Positions 16,708 through 24,192 of a DNA stretch of 39,303 nt are shown here, piece after piece. Origin of the DNA: Crocinitomicaceae bacterium (lineage in GTDB: Bacteria > Bacteroidota > Bacteroidia > Flavobacteriales_D > Parvicellaceae); the NCBI GenBank assembly GCA_002716065.1, contig PAZE01000042.1:1-39303 (forward strand). Direction: 5' to 3'. Made by a program: the position numbers and the translations under genes. Each line of letters starts with the position of its first letter. Within the stretch, counting starts at the first letter, position 1. The notes under the pieces are model-generated. The model was not told the origin of the DNA, did not search any database, and worked only from the letters and a program-made list of their open reading frames with translations.

Positions 16708-17693
16708 TGCTGATAAATTATAAATTTTTCTTCGATAGAATTTAAAATTGAAAAAAGTTCATCTTTATTTTCTATTGTCACCAATTGAGTTCTGTATTTT
16801 TTAAAATCTTGAATTCCCTTAAAATACCTGGCGTAATGTCTTCTCATTTCAAGAAGCCCCAATCTTTCACCTTTCCATTTAATGCTAAAATCTAAATGCT
16901 CTCTTACAACATCTATTTTCTCTTGCAATGATGGCTCTGGAAGCAAAATACCGTTATTTAAATATGATTTAACCTGATTAAAAAACCAGGGGTTTCCTAT
17001 TGAAGCTCTTCCAATCATTAAACCATCTACACCATACCTATTTTTATATTCCAATGCTTTTTGAGGTGAATCAATATCTCCATTTCCAAAAACTGGAATA
17101 TTCATTCTTGGGTTATTTTTTACCTGAGCTATTAACGACCAGTCTGCTTCTCCTTTATACATTTGAGCCCTAGTCCTTCCATGAATAGAAATGGCTTTAA
17201 TACCTACATCTTGAAGACGCTCAGCAACCTCTACTATATACTTACTACTCTCATCCCAGCCTAAACGAGTTTTCACAGTAACAGGAAGTGATGTAGCATT
17301 AACAATCTCTTTTGTTAAAGAAACCATTTTTGGAATATCTTGAAGAATTCCTGCTCCAGCTCCTTTACATGCTACCTTTTTAACTGGGCATCCATAGTTG
17401 ATATCAATAATATCAGGATTTACAGCCTCACAAAGCTGAGTAGCTTTTTTCATAGATTCTATTTCAGATCCAAAAATTTGAATTCCAACAGGTCTCTCAT
17501 ATTCGAAAATATCTAACTTTTGCACACTCTTTACAGCATCTCTAATTAAGCCTTCTGAAGAAATAAATTCTGTATACATTACATCAGCACCGTGTTTTTT
17601 ACAAAGAGCTCGAAAAGGTGGGTCACTTACATCTTCCATTGGGGCAAGTAGCAATGGAAATTCAGTTAATTTTATGTCTCCTATATATACCAA
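16704..17693 (-). CDS. dusB: tRNA-dihydrouridine synthase DusB
   Basis: FMN-dependent reductase that converts specific uridines of tRNA to dihydrouridine. Visible motifs are LLLAPMEDVSDPPFRALCKK at the N-terminus, the catalytic Cys (residue 102) in INYGCPVKKVACKGAGAG, VKTRLGWD, the ISIHGRTRAQMYKGEADW block and GDIDSPQKA. Start choice: the frame could begin at a TTG at 17712-17714, but that TTG is the end of a TAATTTTG promoter element. The next TTG, at 17691-17693, gives MVYIGDIKLTEFP, which matches the usual family N-terminus, so I prefer it (329 residues). The 3' end overlaps the adenosyltransferase start. Confidence 0.9.
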   Translation of the reverse strand: MVYIGDIKLTEFPLLLAPMEDVSDPPFRALCKKHGADVMYTEFISSEGLIRDAVKSVQKLDIFEYERPVGIQIFGSEIESMKKATQLCEAVNPDIIDINYGCPVKKVACKGAGAGILQDIPKMVSLTKEIVNATSLPVTVKTRLGWDESSKYIVEVAERLQDVGIKAISIHGRTRAQMYKGEADWSLIAQVKNNPRMNIPVFGNGDIDSPQKALEYKNRYGVDGLMIGRASIGNPWFFNQVKSYLNNGILLPEPSLQEKIDVVREHLDFSIKWKGERLGLLEMRRHYARYFKGIQDFKKYRTQLVTIENKDELFSILNSIEEKFIIYQQ

Positions 17694-17711
17694 AAAAGTA
17701 CTTTTATAGTG

Positions 17712-17719
17712 CAAAATTA
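17712..17719 (-). promoter_or_regulatory. -7 promoter element deciding the dusB start
   Basis: On the minus strand this is TAATTTTG, an exact consensus match. It contains the upstream-most possible TTG start of dusB, which therefore cannot be in the transcript; the TTG at 17691-17693 lies 18 bases further downstream. Confidence 0.45.
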
Positions 17720-17749
17720 ATCGATAAGTACTAAAGCGACCTAATAATT

Positions 17750-18673
17750 ATGAAAAATGGTTCCTTATACAGTAAATCTACAACAGAAAAAATATTTTAT
17801 TTTTTTCTAATTTGCCTTCTTGGAAAGCTTCTATTTAGTGGGCTTTCATTTTATGCTTGTTCATTTTTTTTCAATATTGATTTGCATGAACTCTCTGGAA
17901 CAAAAACATTAACTATTAATGAGGTAAGAGCATATAAAACTGCTGCAGTTTTTGACCAACTAGGAACATTTTTATTTCCAGCCATACTCTTTTGCTATTT
18001 ATTTGGAAAATCACCTACTTATTACTTAAACCTCAATCCATTTAAGAAAAAGCTGTTTTTAATCATTCCTATTACTTTAACAGTAATGTATATATGTTCC
18101 TTTGCCCTTATTGAGATAAATAAAATCATTGATTTTTCTTTTTTAGGAGAATCACTTTTAAATCGCTTTTTAACCAGCCAAGAATTTCTTGAAAAAATAC
18201 ACTATTCATTTATTGGAGTTTCACCTATTAATTTAATTGGATGTGTGTTTATTATGGCTCTTTTGCCTGCGCTTTGTGAAGAATTTGTTTTTCGTGGGAT
18301 ACTCCAACATTTATTTTCTAACTGGTTTAAAAGCGTTCATATAGGAGTTGTTTTTTCAGCAATTATTTTTGCTGTTTTACATTTTCAATTTTTTAATTTA
18401 TTGGCTCTACTATTTATTGGAGTTTTACTAGGCTATATAGTGTGTTTAACCAATAACTTGTGGACCTCAATACTCCTTCACTTTTTCTACAACCTTACTA
18501 GTTTACTTACCATTTTTTTAGAAAAAAAATCAATGATTTCAACTTCAATAGAATCTGGTTCAGTCTCTATTTACATTCCTATAATTGTATTGCTGCTTTG
18601 TCTTTTTTTATTAGTACTAATGTTTAGGAAAAATCATTCATTTGCGCTGATCAAAGAAAAATATAGCCACTAA
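17750..18673 (+). CDS. CPBP family intramembrane metalloprotease (CAAX-like)
   Basis: A 307-residue polytopic membrane protein of the CPBP (Abi/CAAX protease) family. The active-site motifs are intact: EEFVFRG with Glu177, Glu178 and Arg182, the second motif FAVLHFQFFN with His211, and the third motif SILLHFFYNL with His244 and Asn248. Hydrophobic segments flank all three. Family members cleave within or near the membrane; in bacteria they have been tied to bacteriocin immunity and protein processing, but no substrate is evident here. It is a single-gene unit, divergent from dusB, and convergent with the exbD end of the Exb cluster. Confidence 0.9.
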   Translation: MKNGSLYSKSTTEKIFYFFLICLLGKLLFSGLSFYACSFFFNIDLHELSGTKTLTINEVRAYKTAAVFDQLGTFLFPAILFCYLFGKSPTYYLNLNPFKKKLFLIIPITLTVMYICSFALIEINKIIDFSFLGESLLNRFLTSQEFLEKIHYSFIGVSPINLIGCVFIMALLPALCEEFVFRGILQHLFSNWFKSVHIGVVFSAIIFAVLHFQFFNLLALLFIGVLLGYIVCLTNNLWTSILLHFFYNLTSLLTIFLEKKSMISTSIESGSVSIYIPIIVLLLCLFLLVLMFRKNHSFALIKEKYSH

Positions 18674-18674
18674 A

Positions 18675-18695
18675 AAAGGAGCAAAAAGCTCCTTT
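18675..18695 (-). terminator. Intrinsic terminator for the exb cluster
   Basis: AAAGGAGC (18675-18682), loop of five A on the plus strand, GCTCCTTT (18688-18695): an 8-bp stem. Read on the minus strand, the stem is followed by a run of T (18677-18672), so it suits the exbD operon whose stop is at 18721. Confidence 0.7.
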
Positions 18696-18708
18696 AGAAT
18701 AGTTTTAT

Positions 18709-18724
18709 GTAGGGATAACCCTAC
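18709..18724 (+). terminator. Candidate terminator for the CPBP protease gene
   Basis: GTAGGG (18709-18714), loop ATAA, CCCTAC (18719-18724), followed on the plus strand by TTCTTTTTG. The stem overlaps the stop codon of the convergent exbD gene. Only six base pairs, but three are consecutive G-C pairs. Confidence 0.5.
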
Positions 18725-19203
18725 TTCTTTTTGTCTTTTTTAACTGAATAAACCACCTTGAATGCTTCTGCTTCTTTTAGTTCATCCTGAATTTCTCGAA
18801 CTAATCTCATTTTTGTTTTTTTATCTACCTTAAATACATTAAAAAACTTAGAGTCCCAAACCTGAGCAAACTCAGGATTTTTCTTCAGCTTATTTAGGTA
18901 GTTTCTAATCTCAGAATTATCGTTGATTAAATCATCATCTAGCTGTGTTTTGTAAAGAGGTTCTCCCTTAGCAGTATATTCACCTGGAACCTTCCCTATC
19001 CAATAATAAGCAGCTTTAACATTCTTCTCCAAATCAATTGTTTCTTTAATAGAAACCTTATCTATTTCTAAACGCTTAGATTCTTTTTCTTTAAAAACTG
19101 TAGTTACCATAAAGAAGAAAAGCAACATAAATACAATATCAGGAAGAGCAGCAGTTGAAATTGCTGGATCTTTTCTTTTCTTACCTTTTGAAAATTTTGA
19201 CAT
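18721..19203 (-). CDS. ExbD/TolR family biopolymer transport protein (second copy)
   Basis: Small bitopic inner-membrane protein that pairs with an ExbB/TolQ-type channel to turn proton flow into mechanical work. After a basic cytoplasmic N-terminus (KFSKGKKRKD) there is one membrane helix with the conserved Asp22 in ALPDIVFMLLFFFMVTT, the family's proton-path residue. The periplasmic part (about 40-160) is charged and ends in a Lys-rich tail. The length, 160 residues, is close to normal ExbD. It is the last gene of the cluster, 10 bp after the first exbD copy. Partner specificity cannot be read from sequence. Confidence 0.9.
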   Translation of the reverse strand: MSKFSKGKKRKDPAISTAALPDIVFMLLFFFMVTTVFKEKESKRLEIDKVSIKETIDLEKNVKAAYYWIGKVPGEYTAKGEPLYKTQLDDDLINDNSEIRNYLNKLKKNPEFAQVWDSKFFNVFKVDKKTKMRLVREIQDELKEAEAFKVVYSVKKDKKK

Positions 19204-19213
19204 AGTTACTTTT

Positions 19214-19906
19214 TTACTGTACGGATCTATTCTTCTCTTTCATTATTCTTTTAGGGTATACCTGACGTATAGCAGATATTTTCGCCTTATCTGAATCCAC
19301 TTTTTTATTAAGCTTAGTAAAAGGAACCCCAAATTTTTCAATACACAACTCGTTTCTTAGACTATTTAAACCAATCATTATTTGATCAAGAACCTGCATA
19401 TAAATATCATAAGATGTTGCATTATCTAATTGAATAGATACTGTAGCGCTGTTGGGAAGAGCAGGAAAATCACCAATTAAATTAACTGCTTCTAAACGAC
19501 TTGCCCATATACCTCTTTCAATATTGTACAACGGAGCATCGGGATATATTTTAAGTACTTCATCTAATCTTGCTAGTGTATCTTCACATACCCTTTTGGT
19601 AACATCAATATATTTCGGCCATCTTGGATCTCCTTTTTTATGAACGTAAAATTCCTTAACAGCATCTTGGATATCATCAAGTTCTGCAAATTCTTCTTCA
19701 ATAGCAATTTTATCAGTCTTAGTAGCCTGTATTTGAAGAACATTAGTTTTATTCAATAAAAATTCAATCTCAGATTTTTGAGGCAACCTTTCTTCATGAA
19801 CCTGTGGAAGGTTCATAGTTGTGGTAATAAGGAAAAAAATCAGAAGCAAAAAAGCAATGTCTGCCATTGAGCCAGCATTAATTTCTTCTATTTCTTTTTT
19901 AGCCAT
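19214..19906 (-). CDS. ExbD/TolR family protein, long form
   Basis: A 230-residue ExbD-like protein. Its single membrane helix carries Asp16 in SMADIAFLLLIFFLITT, the expected proton-path residue. The periplasmic domain is about 70 residues longer than in ordinary ExbD: an inserted stretch (roughly residues 80-135, including HKKGDPRWPKYIDV and a Cys) interrupts it, after which the usual C-terminal fold is suggested by SVSIQLDNATSYD-like sequence. It lies 9 bp after the unknown 4-TM gene. Two different ExbD subunits beside one ExbB is a common Bacteroidetes arrangement. Confidence 0.88.
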   Translation of the reverse strand: MAKKEIEEINAGSMADIAFLLLIFFLITTTMNLPQVHEERLPQKSEIEFLLNKTNVLQIQATKTDKIAIEEEFAELDDIQDAVKEFYVHKKGDPRWPKYIDVTKRVCEDTLARLDEVLKIYPDAPLYNIERGIWASRLEAVNLIGDFPALPNSATVSIQLDNATSYDIYMQVLDQIMIGLNSLRNELCIEKFGVPFTKLNKKVDSDKAKISAIRQVYPKRIMKEKNRSVQ

Positions 19907-19915
19907 AACTAAGTT

Positions 19916-20515
19916 TTATCTAAAGTATTTAACTACAGTACCTCCTATCCAGCCAATCAATGCTACAAAAATTAAGATTCCAGTTGCATTAATAGCTGCA
20001 CTAGCAATTTTCCAATTCTCAGGAGTGTGTATTTTTTCTTCATCTAAAAGACCTACTTCAGAATTAATCATTTCAGCTGGAACATCAGAAGAAGATGATA
20101 TGTAAACAATTACCATTAGCAGGGCAAAAATTCCAATTCCAGCAAGAATTCGAAGTGCTTTCTGACGATCAATAATTGCTAGATAAACAAAACCACCTAA
20201 TACAATGATTACAGCTAGGATTAGAATGGTATTTGTAAAACCAATAACCAAAGAAACATCTCCCCAAAGAGTTCTACTTTTTTCTTCAGCAATTTCAGCC
20301 GTTCTTTGAGTAATGTGCTGATTTAATTCACTTGATGTTAGCTCCTTATTTAGCTCTAAATCTTTTGCTTCTTTTATAGCCCACTGTTCTTGCTGTTCAT
20401 AGCTCATCTCAGCAGGATTATCGTCTCCCATTACCCAAACCGTAAACAAAACTCCAAGAAAGATAATAAGAGCAGTTATCGACTTAAGTACTATATTTTG
20501 AACCTTAGTATCCAT
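19916..20515 (-). CDS. Unknown four-helix membrane protein of the exb cluster
   Basis: I do not recognise a named family. The 199-residue protein has four hydrophobic segments at about 9-28, 88-113, 119-140 and 172-195. A hydrophilic, Glu/Gln-rich stretch of about 55 residues follows the first helix, and a short acidic loop precedes the last. There is no signal peptide cleavage site. Its position between the exbB and exbD genes, with gaps of 32 and 9 bp, points to an accessory subunit or regulator of the proton-driven complex; that is inference from context only. Confidence 0.7.
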   Translation of the reverse strand: MDTKVQNIVLKSITALIIFLGVLFTVWVMGDDNPAEMSYEQQEQWAIKEAKDLELNKELTSSELNQHITQRTAEIAEEKSRTLWGDVSLVIGFTNTILILAVIIVLGGFVYLAIIDRQKALRILAGIGIFALLMVIVYISSSSDVPAEMINSEVGLLDEEKIHTPENWKIASAAINATGILIFVALIGWIGGTVVKYFR

Positions 20516-20547
20516 AATTTTTAAAAATTATAATTCGTAAATCAATT

Positions 20548-21408
20548 TTACTTAGAAGATATATCGTGCTTAACTAAAATATCAATTAGAGATATAGAAG
20601 CGTCTTCCATTTGATTCACCAAAGAATCAATTTTAGAAACAATGTAATTGTAAAAAATCTGAAGGATGATGGCAACAATAAGACCAGAAACAGTTGTAAT
20701 AAGTGCAACCTTAATACCTCCTGCTAATTCGTCTGGTTTTGCCTCACCTTTTAGCTCAATAATATCAAATGCTTGAATCATACCTATTACCGTTCCCATG
20801 AAACCAAGCATTGGGGCAAGAGCAATAAATAATCCAATCCAAGAAAGACCTCTTTCCAATAATCCCATTTGAACACCTCCATAGGAAACCACAGATTTTT
20901 CTACCATTTCAACTCCCTCGGAACTTCTTTCCAATCCTTGATAAAATATACTTGCAACAGGACCTCTTGTATTTCTACAAACTTCTTTAGCTGCATCAAC
21001 ACCTCCGTTAGAAAGAGCGGATTCAATTTGATCCAATAAATCCTTTGTATTGGTAGTTGCTAAGTTTAAATAAATAATACGTTCAATTGATAACGCCAAA
21101 CCAAGAATCAATGCAATTAATACAAATGACATAAATAGCGGGCCACCTTCAATAAATTTAAGCTTAAGTGCCTGTGAGATTCCAGCTGATTCTTCAGCAG
21201 CAGGCTCTTCAGCAACTTCTTCACTTGTGCCTTCTTCGGCTACAACTTCTTCTTCAACAGCATCATTAGCTACTTCCTCATCGGCTACAACTTCTTCAGC
21301 TACAACATTTTCAACTTCAGCATCATTTGTTAACGAATCTTGAGCAGTAGAAATACTTCCCATTGATAACATTCCGAATACTGCAATAAAAGCAAATACT
21401 TTTTTCAT
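20548..21408 (-). CDS. MotA/TolQ/ExbB proton channel family protein with acidic N-terminal arm
   Basis: Stator-type channel subunit of 286 residues. It begins with a signal-like segment (MKKVFAFIAVFGMLSMGSIS, about 1-22), then an unusual arm at about 24-76 made almost only of Glu, Val, Ala and Asp in EEVVA-like units. Three membrane helices follow at about 92-112, 190-212 and 234-258, with the family block GLFIALAPMLGFMGTVIGMI and KVALITTVSGLIVAI. The cytoplasmic loop lies between helices 1 and 2. As first gene of the cluster it should assemble with the two ExbD proteins. No tonB is present here, so whether it powers TonB-dependent uptake or another envelope machine is open. Confidence 0.92.
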   Translation of the reverse strand: MKKVFAFIAVFGMLSMGSISTAQDSLTNDAEVENVVAEEVVADEEVANDAVEEEVVAEEGTSEEVAEEPAAEESAGISQALKLKFIEGGPLFMSFVLIALILGLALSIERIIYLNLATTNTKDLLDQIESALSNGGVDAAKEVCRNTRGPVASIFYQGLERSSEGVEMVEKSVVSYGGVQMGLLERGLSWIGLFIALAPMLGFMGTVIGMIQAFDIIELKGEAKPDELAGGIKVALITTVSGLIVAIILQIFYNYIVSKIDSLVNQMEDASISLIDILVKHDISSK

Positions 21409-21591
21409 AATTGTGGTTTCTAATTGTTTTTAATCTGTAAAATAGTGGAGTTTCCTCCTTGTAAAATTTAATTGGTTGCCAAAATACAAAATTTTAACGT
21501 TGTAAATATAATTTTATTTTAAGAATTCAACTTATACGCTATAAGTCTATATTTCTCCGGATAAACTTTTAACAAATGCCTCTTCTAACTC

Positions 21592-22566
21592 CTATATATC
21601 ATTATACTGAGCAAGTAAAATCATCAATTTTGTTACTACTGCTTCAATAGTCATATCCTTAGCTCCAACAACTCCCATTTTTTTAAGTTGTGCGCTTGTT
21701 TCATATTTACCTTGCTGAACACTTCCAGCATTACACTGAGTAAGGTTCACAATGAATTTTCCTTTAACAATAAAGTCTTTAATAATTTTTAGAAACTTTT
21801 TATTGGTAGGAGCATTTCCTGAACCAAAAGTCATCAAAATAAATGCTTTGGCACTTGACAATGAAAATTGTTTTTCCATTAAATCAAAATCCATTCCAGG
21901 AAACAAATAGACAATACCAATTGAATTGTCAAATTTTGAAAAATATTGAACCTCTTCAGAAGGATAAGGTAAAAAGCTTTGAAAATTATACTTAATATCT
22001 ATGCCCGCCTCTGCAAGTGTTGGATAATTAAATGACTCAAAAGCTTCAAAATCTTCAGAACTCACTTTTGTAGTTCTATTTGCTCTATATAGCTGATATT
22101 CAAAATAAATGGCAACTTCCTGAATAATAGGTTCTTTATTTTTTGTTGCTGCTGCAATTTCAATTGCTGTAATTAAATTTTCTTTACCGTCAGTTCGAAT
22201 TGTTCCTATAGGTAGTTGAGAACCCGTAAAAATGATGGGCTTATTAAGGTTTCTAAACATAAAACTCAACGCACTTGCCGTATAAGCCATCGTGTCTGAA
22301 CCATGAAGAATAACAAAACCATGGTAATTATTGAAATTCTTCCATATAAAATCTCCCATCTTTTTCCAAGAAGAAGTGTTCATGTTTGAAGAATCTATTG
22401 GTCGTTTAAAAGACACCGCATCTAATGAGCATTTAATCTTTTTGAGCTCTGGAATTTCTTTGGTAATATGGTTAAAATCAAAAGGGCTTAATGTACCAGA
22501 AGCAGGATCTGTAATCATCCCAATTGTACCTCCACTGTATAGAATTAATATTTTAGGCTTACTCAC
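21592..22566 (-). CDS. ansA: Type I (cytoplasmic) L-asparaginase
   Basis: Hydrolyses L-asparagine to aspartate and ammonia. The 324-residue protein has the family nucleophile loop LYSGGTIGM with Thr14, then VILHGSDTMAYTASALSFMF (around 85-104) and the TGSQLPIGTIRTDGKENL block (114-131). In the second motif the usual Thr-Asp-Thr reads Ser-Asp-Thr (Ser90, Asp91, Thr92), a conservative exchange likely tolerated. There is no signal peptide, which fits the cytoplasmic type. It is the last gene of a three-gene operon, starting 1 bp after the UbiA-like gene stop. Confidence 0.92.
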   Translation of the reverse strand: MSKPKILILYSGGTIGMITDPASGTLSPFDFNHITKEIPELKKIKCSLDAVSFKRPIDSSNMNTSSWKKMGDFIWKNFNNYHGFVILHGSDTMAYTASALSFMFRNLNKPIIFTGSQLPIGTIRTDGKENLITAIEIAAATKNKEPIIQEVAIYFEYQLYRANRTTKVSSEDFEAFESFNYPTLAEAGIDIKYNFQSFLPYPSEEVQYFSKFDNSIGIVYLFPGMDFDLMEKQFSLSSAKAFILMTFGSGNAPTNKKFLKIIKDFIVKGKFIVNLTQCNAGSVQQGKYETSAQLKKMGVVGAKDMTIEAVVTKLMILLAQYNDI

Positions 22567-22567
22567 T

Positions 22568-23362
22568 TTATTGAAAAATAAATGTTAATGGCATTAGTAC
22601 CAATAAACCGTCCAATATAAAAGAATAGTACCAATCTGGCCTAATTTTAAACGAAAATGAAACCACAAAAGATGTCAGTAAACAGTATAATCCCATCATT
22701 GTATGATGAAAATAAAAGCAGAAAGTAGCTGTTAAAGCAAGCAAAATTAAAACAGCTAAAATTGTTGCCTTTTGTAATCCAATTAGTTGAGGGATTGTTT
22801 TTTTGGAGGAATCATCTACACTGTAATCTCTTATGTCAAAAGGAATTGTTATTGCTAAAACATAAAGAGTACTTGTAAATACATATTTCCATGAAGGGAT
22901 GAAAATATTACCACAAAATAAATCGGGAATTAAAACCGTAACTAAACCCCATGAAATGGCAATTAAAAAAATTTTAATCCCAGGAACATCTCTCAATGAA
23001 ATCCCCAAAATAGGCCATCTGTAAAGTAATACAATAGCTAATAATGGAATAAAACACATCAGTTTTTGAAAATCAATTGACAGCAATAGTAAAAATGACA
23101 ATACAAGTGAGCAAATTAGTAGGTAACTTAACTTCTTTCTGTTCTCAAAAAGCCAGTTGTCCTTATTGCTTGAAGATGAGAGTTCTTTTGCTCTTCGAAT
23201 TCGCTGAAAATTATATGCTCCTAAAGTAACTAAAAACGAAAGTAAAATCGCACTATAATCTACTTGATTATATATTAGCAATAAATTGCTAAAGGTTAAC
23301 CCTGCAGCACCAAAGGCAATCCAAAAATTACCATATGTAAGCCAATAATAAAAGCGTTTCAT
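22568..23362 (-). CDS. UbiA-like membrane protein with degenerate first motif
   Basis: A 264-residue protein with about eight hydrophobic segments that resembles the UbiA prenyltransferase superfamily in layout. The second Asp-rich motif is recognisable (PFDIRDYSVDDSSKKTIPQL, about 174-193). The first motif, normally NDxxDxxxD in the loop after helix 2, reads YNFQRIRRAKE and contains no Asp. Prenyl transfer needs both Asp clusters to hold Mg-diphosphate, so ordinary catalysis is doubtful; a non-catalytic role or different chemistry is possible. It sits between a small exported protein (6 bp) and ansA (1 bp). Confidence 0.65.
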   Translation of the reverse strand: MKRFYYWLTYGNFWIAFGAAGLTFSNLLLIYNQVDYSAILLSFLVTLGAYNFQRIRRAKELSSSSNKDNWLFENRKKLSYLLICSLVLSFLLLLSIDFQKLMCFIPLLAIVLLYRWPILGISLRDVPGIKIFLIAISWGLVTVLIPDLFCGNIFIPSWKYVFTSTLYVLAITIPFDIRDYSVDDSSKKTIPQLIGLQKATILAVLILLALTATFCFYFHHTMMGLYCLLTSFVVSFSFKIRPDWYYSFILDGLLVLMPLTFIFQ

Positions 23363-23368
23363 TTATAT

Positions 23369-24040
23369 CTAAGGACAAGGATTATTTTTCCTGTGAACAA
23401 ATGTAACAACAAGCACCGAAAAAACACCAGATAATCCACCAATAAAAGCAGAAGATGTTTTTCTGTAATTTTTAACTCTATTAAAACCTGTTCTGTAAAA
23501 TTTACTTTCTAAATAATGATCCTTGGAAACATAAGCTCTTCTAACTTTTTTATTTGGAAACCCAATTATCACACTTGACAAAAAAGGAGTTGCTATAGAA
23601 ATTATTGAAGGAGAATCATTGAAATATCCTTTACACGCCACATTACTGAATTCATAAGTATCTAGAATAGATGCGGTTAATCCAAAGCCTAAACCAAGTA
23701 AAAAATGATATCCTCTTTTGAATTGCCTTAGAGCATCTTGTTCGCCCAAGACAAATAGTTTCATTTGATCTTGAGAAAGGTAATTGCCATTTGGAGGGTT
23801 TTTATGATAAAAAACTTCTGTTTTACTATTTTGATCGGTTAATGAATAAACCAAACGAAGAGGATATCTTATAAGCTTAATCTTGTTTTCATTTATTTTT
23901 TTGTTGAAATACAAGAATTGATGATCCTGGTAAGATAATTCTCCCAATATACTTTTTCCAGAAATTAAAGCAAGACTGTCCTGAGCACTAAAGCTCAGAG
24001 AAACAAATAAAAACACTACTAATTTTAGCATAAAACCCAT
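23369..24040 (-). CDS. Hypothetical exported protein
   Basis: No firm family. With the ATG at 24038-24040 the protein has 223 residues and begins MGFMLKLVVFLFVSLSFSAQ, a clear signal peptide. An in-frame ATG at 24067 exists, but a promoter -7 element ends only about 6 bases before it (24073-24080), so that start would fall at the transcription start. After about 95 hydrophilic residues comes GEQDALRQFKRGYHFLLGLGFG, then two hydrophobic segments and a basic stretch with a GFNRVKNYRKTSSAF motif; this resembles small Bacteroidetes membrane proteins that carry a Gly-x-x-Asp-Ala element before a membrane helix. First gene of the operon with the UbiA-like protein and ansA. Confidence 0.65.
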   Translation of the reverse strand: MGFMLKLVVFLFVSLSFSAQDSLALISGKSILGELSYQDHQFLYFNKKINENKIKLIRYPLRLVYSLTDQNSKTEVFYHKNPPNGNYLSQDQMKLFVLGEQDALRQFKRGYHFLLGLGFGLTASILDTYEFSNVACKGYFNDSPSIISIATPFLSSVIIGFPNKKVRRAYVSKDHYLESKFYRTGFNRVKNYRKTSSAFIGGLSGVFSVLVVTFVHRKNNPCP

Positions 24041-24072
24041 TGTTATTTTTAATTTGAATAAATCCATCTATT

Positions 24073-24080
24073 CAAAGTTA
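24073..24080 (-). promoter_or_regulatory. -7 promoter element for the hypothetical-UbiA-ansA operon
   Basis: On the minus strand this is TAACTTTG, identical to the -7 elements of the tRNA-Leu and flavin reductase promoters. Transcription would begin near 24066, favouring the downstream ATG of the first gene. Confidence 0.45.
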
Positions 24081-24113
24081 TCTTCAATATTGGAATCTTA
24101 ATTTATATTTTGT

Positions 24114-24141
24114 CTAACGTATTTAATGCAATTCCTAACGT
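24114..24141. repeat. Direct repeat CTAACGT in the divergent gcvP control region
   Basis: CTAACGT occurs at 24114-24120 and 24135-24141, 21 bases (about two helical turns) apart, between the divergent promoters of gcvP and the ansA operon. This could be an operator pair; no regulator is encoded nearby. Confidence 0.3.
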
Positions 24142-24170
24142 TATGTGTTTTAAATAACGCTCAAAGTAAA

Positions 24171-24178
24171 TACATTTG
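24171..24178 (+). promoter_or_regulatory. -7 promoter element for gcvP
   Basis: TACATTTG matches TAnnTTTG exactly, 14 bases before the ATG at 24193. The implied leader is under ten bases, which leaves no room for a glycine riboswitch. Confidence 0.5.
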
Positions 24179-24192
24179 CCAAAAAATTAATT

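Noticed and set aside
21185-21330. Tandem repeat or CRISPR-like array in the exbB 5' region
   Set aside because: The repeated look comes from coding for Glu/Val/Ala-rich sequence; the units vary in length and stay in frame.
18721-21408. Gliding motility stator (GldL/GldM)
   Set aside because: The proteins have ExbB three-helix and ExbD single-helix patterns, with no GldM-type long periplasmic domain and no neighbouring gldK or gldN.
24121-24192. Glycine riboswitch before gcvP
   Set aside because: A -7 promoter element lies 14 bases before the ATG, so the leader is too short, and no conserved aptamer pairing is seen.
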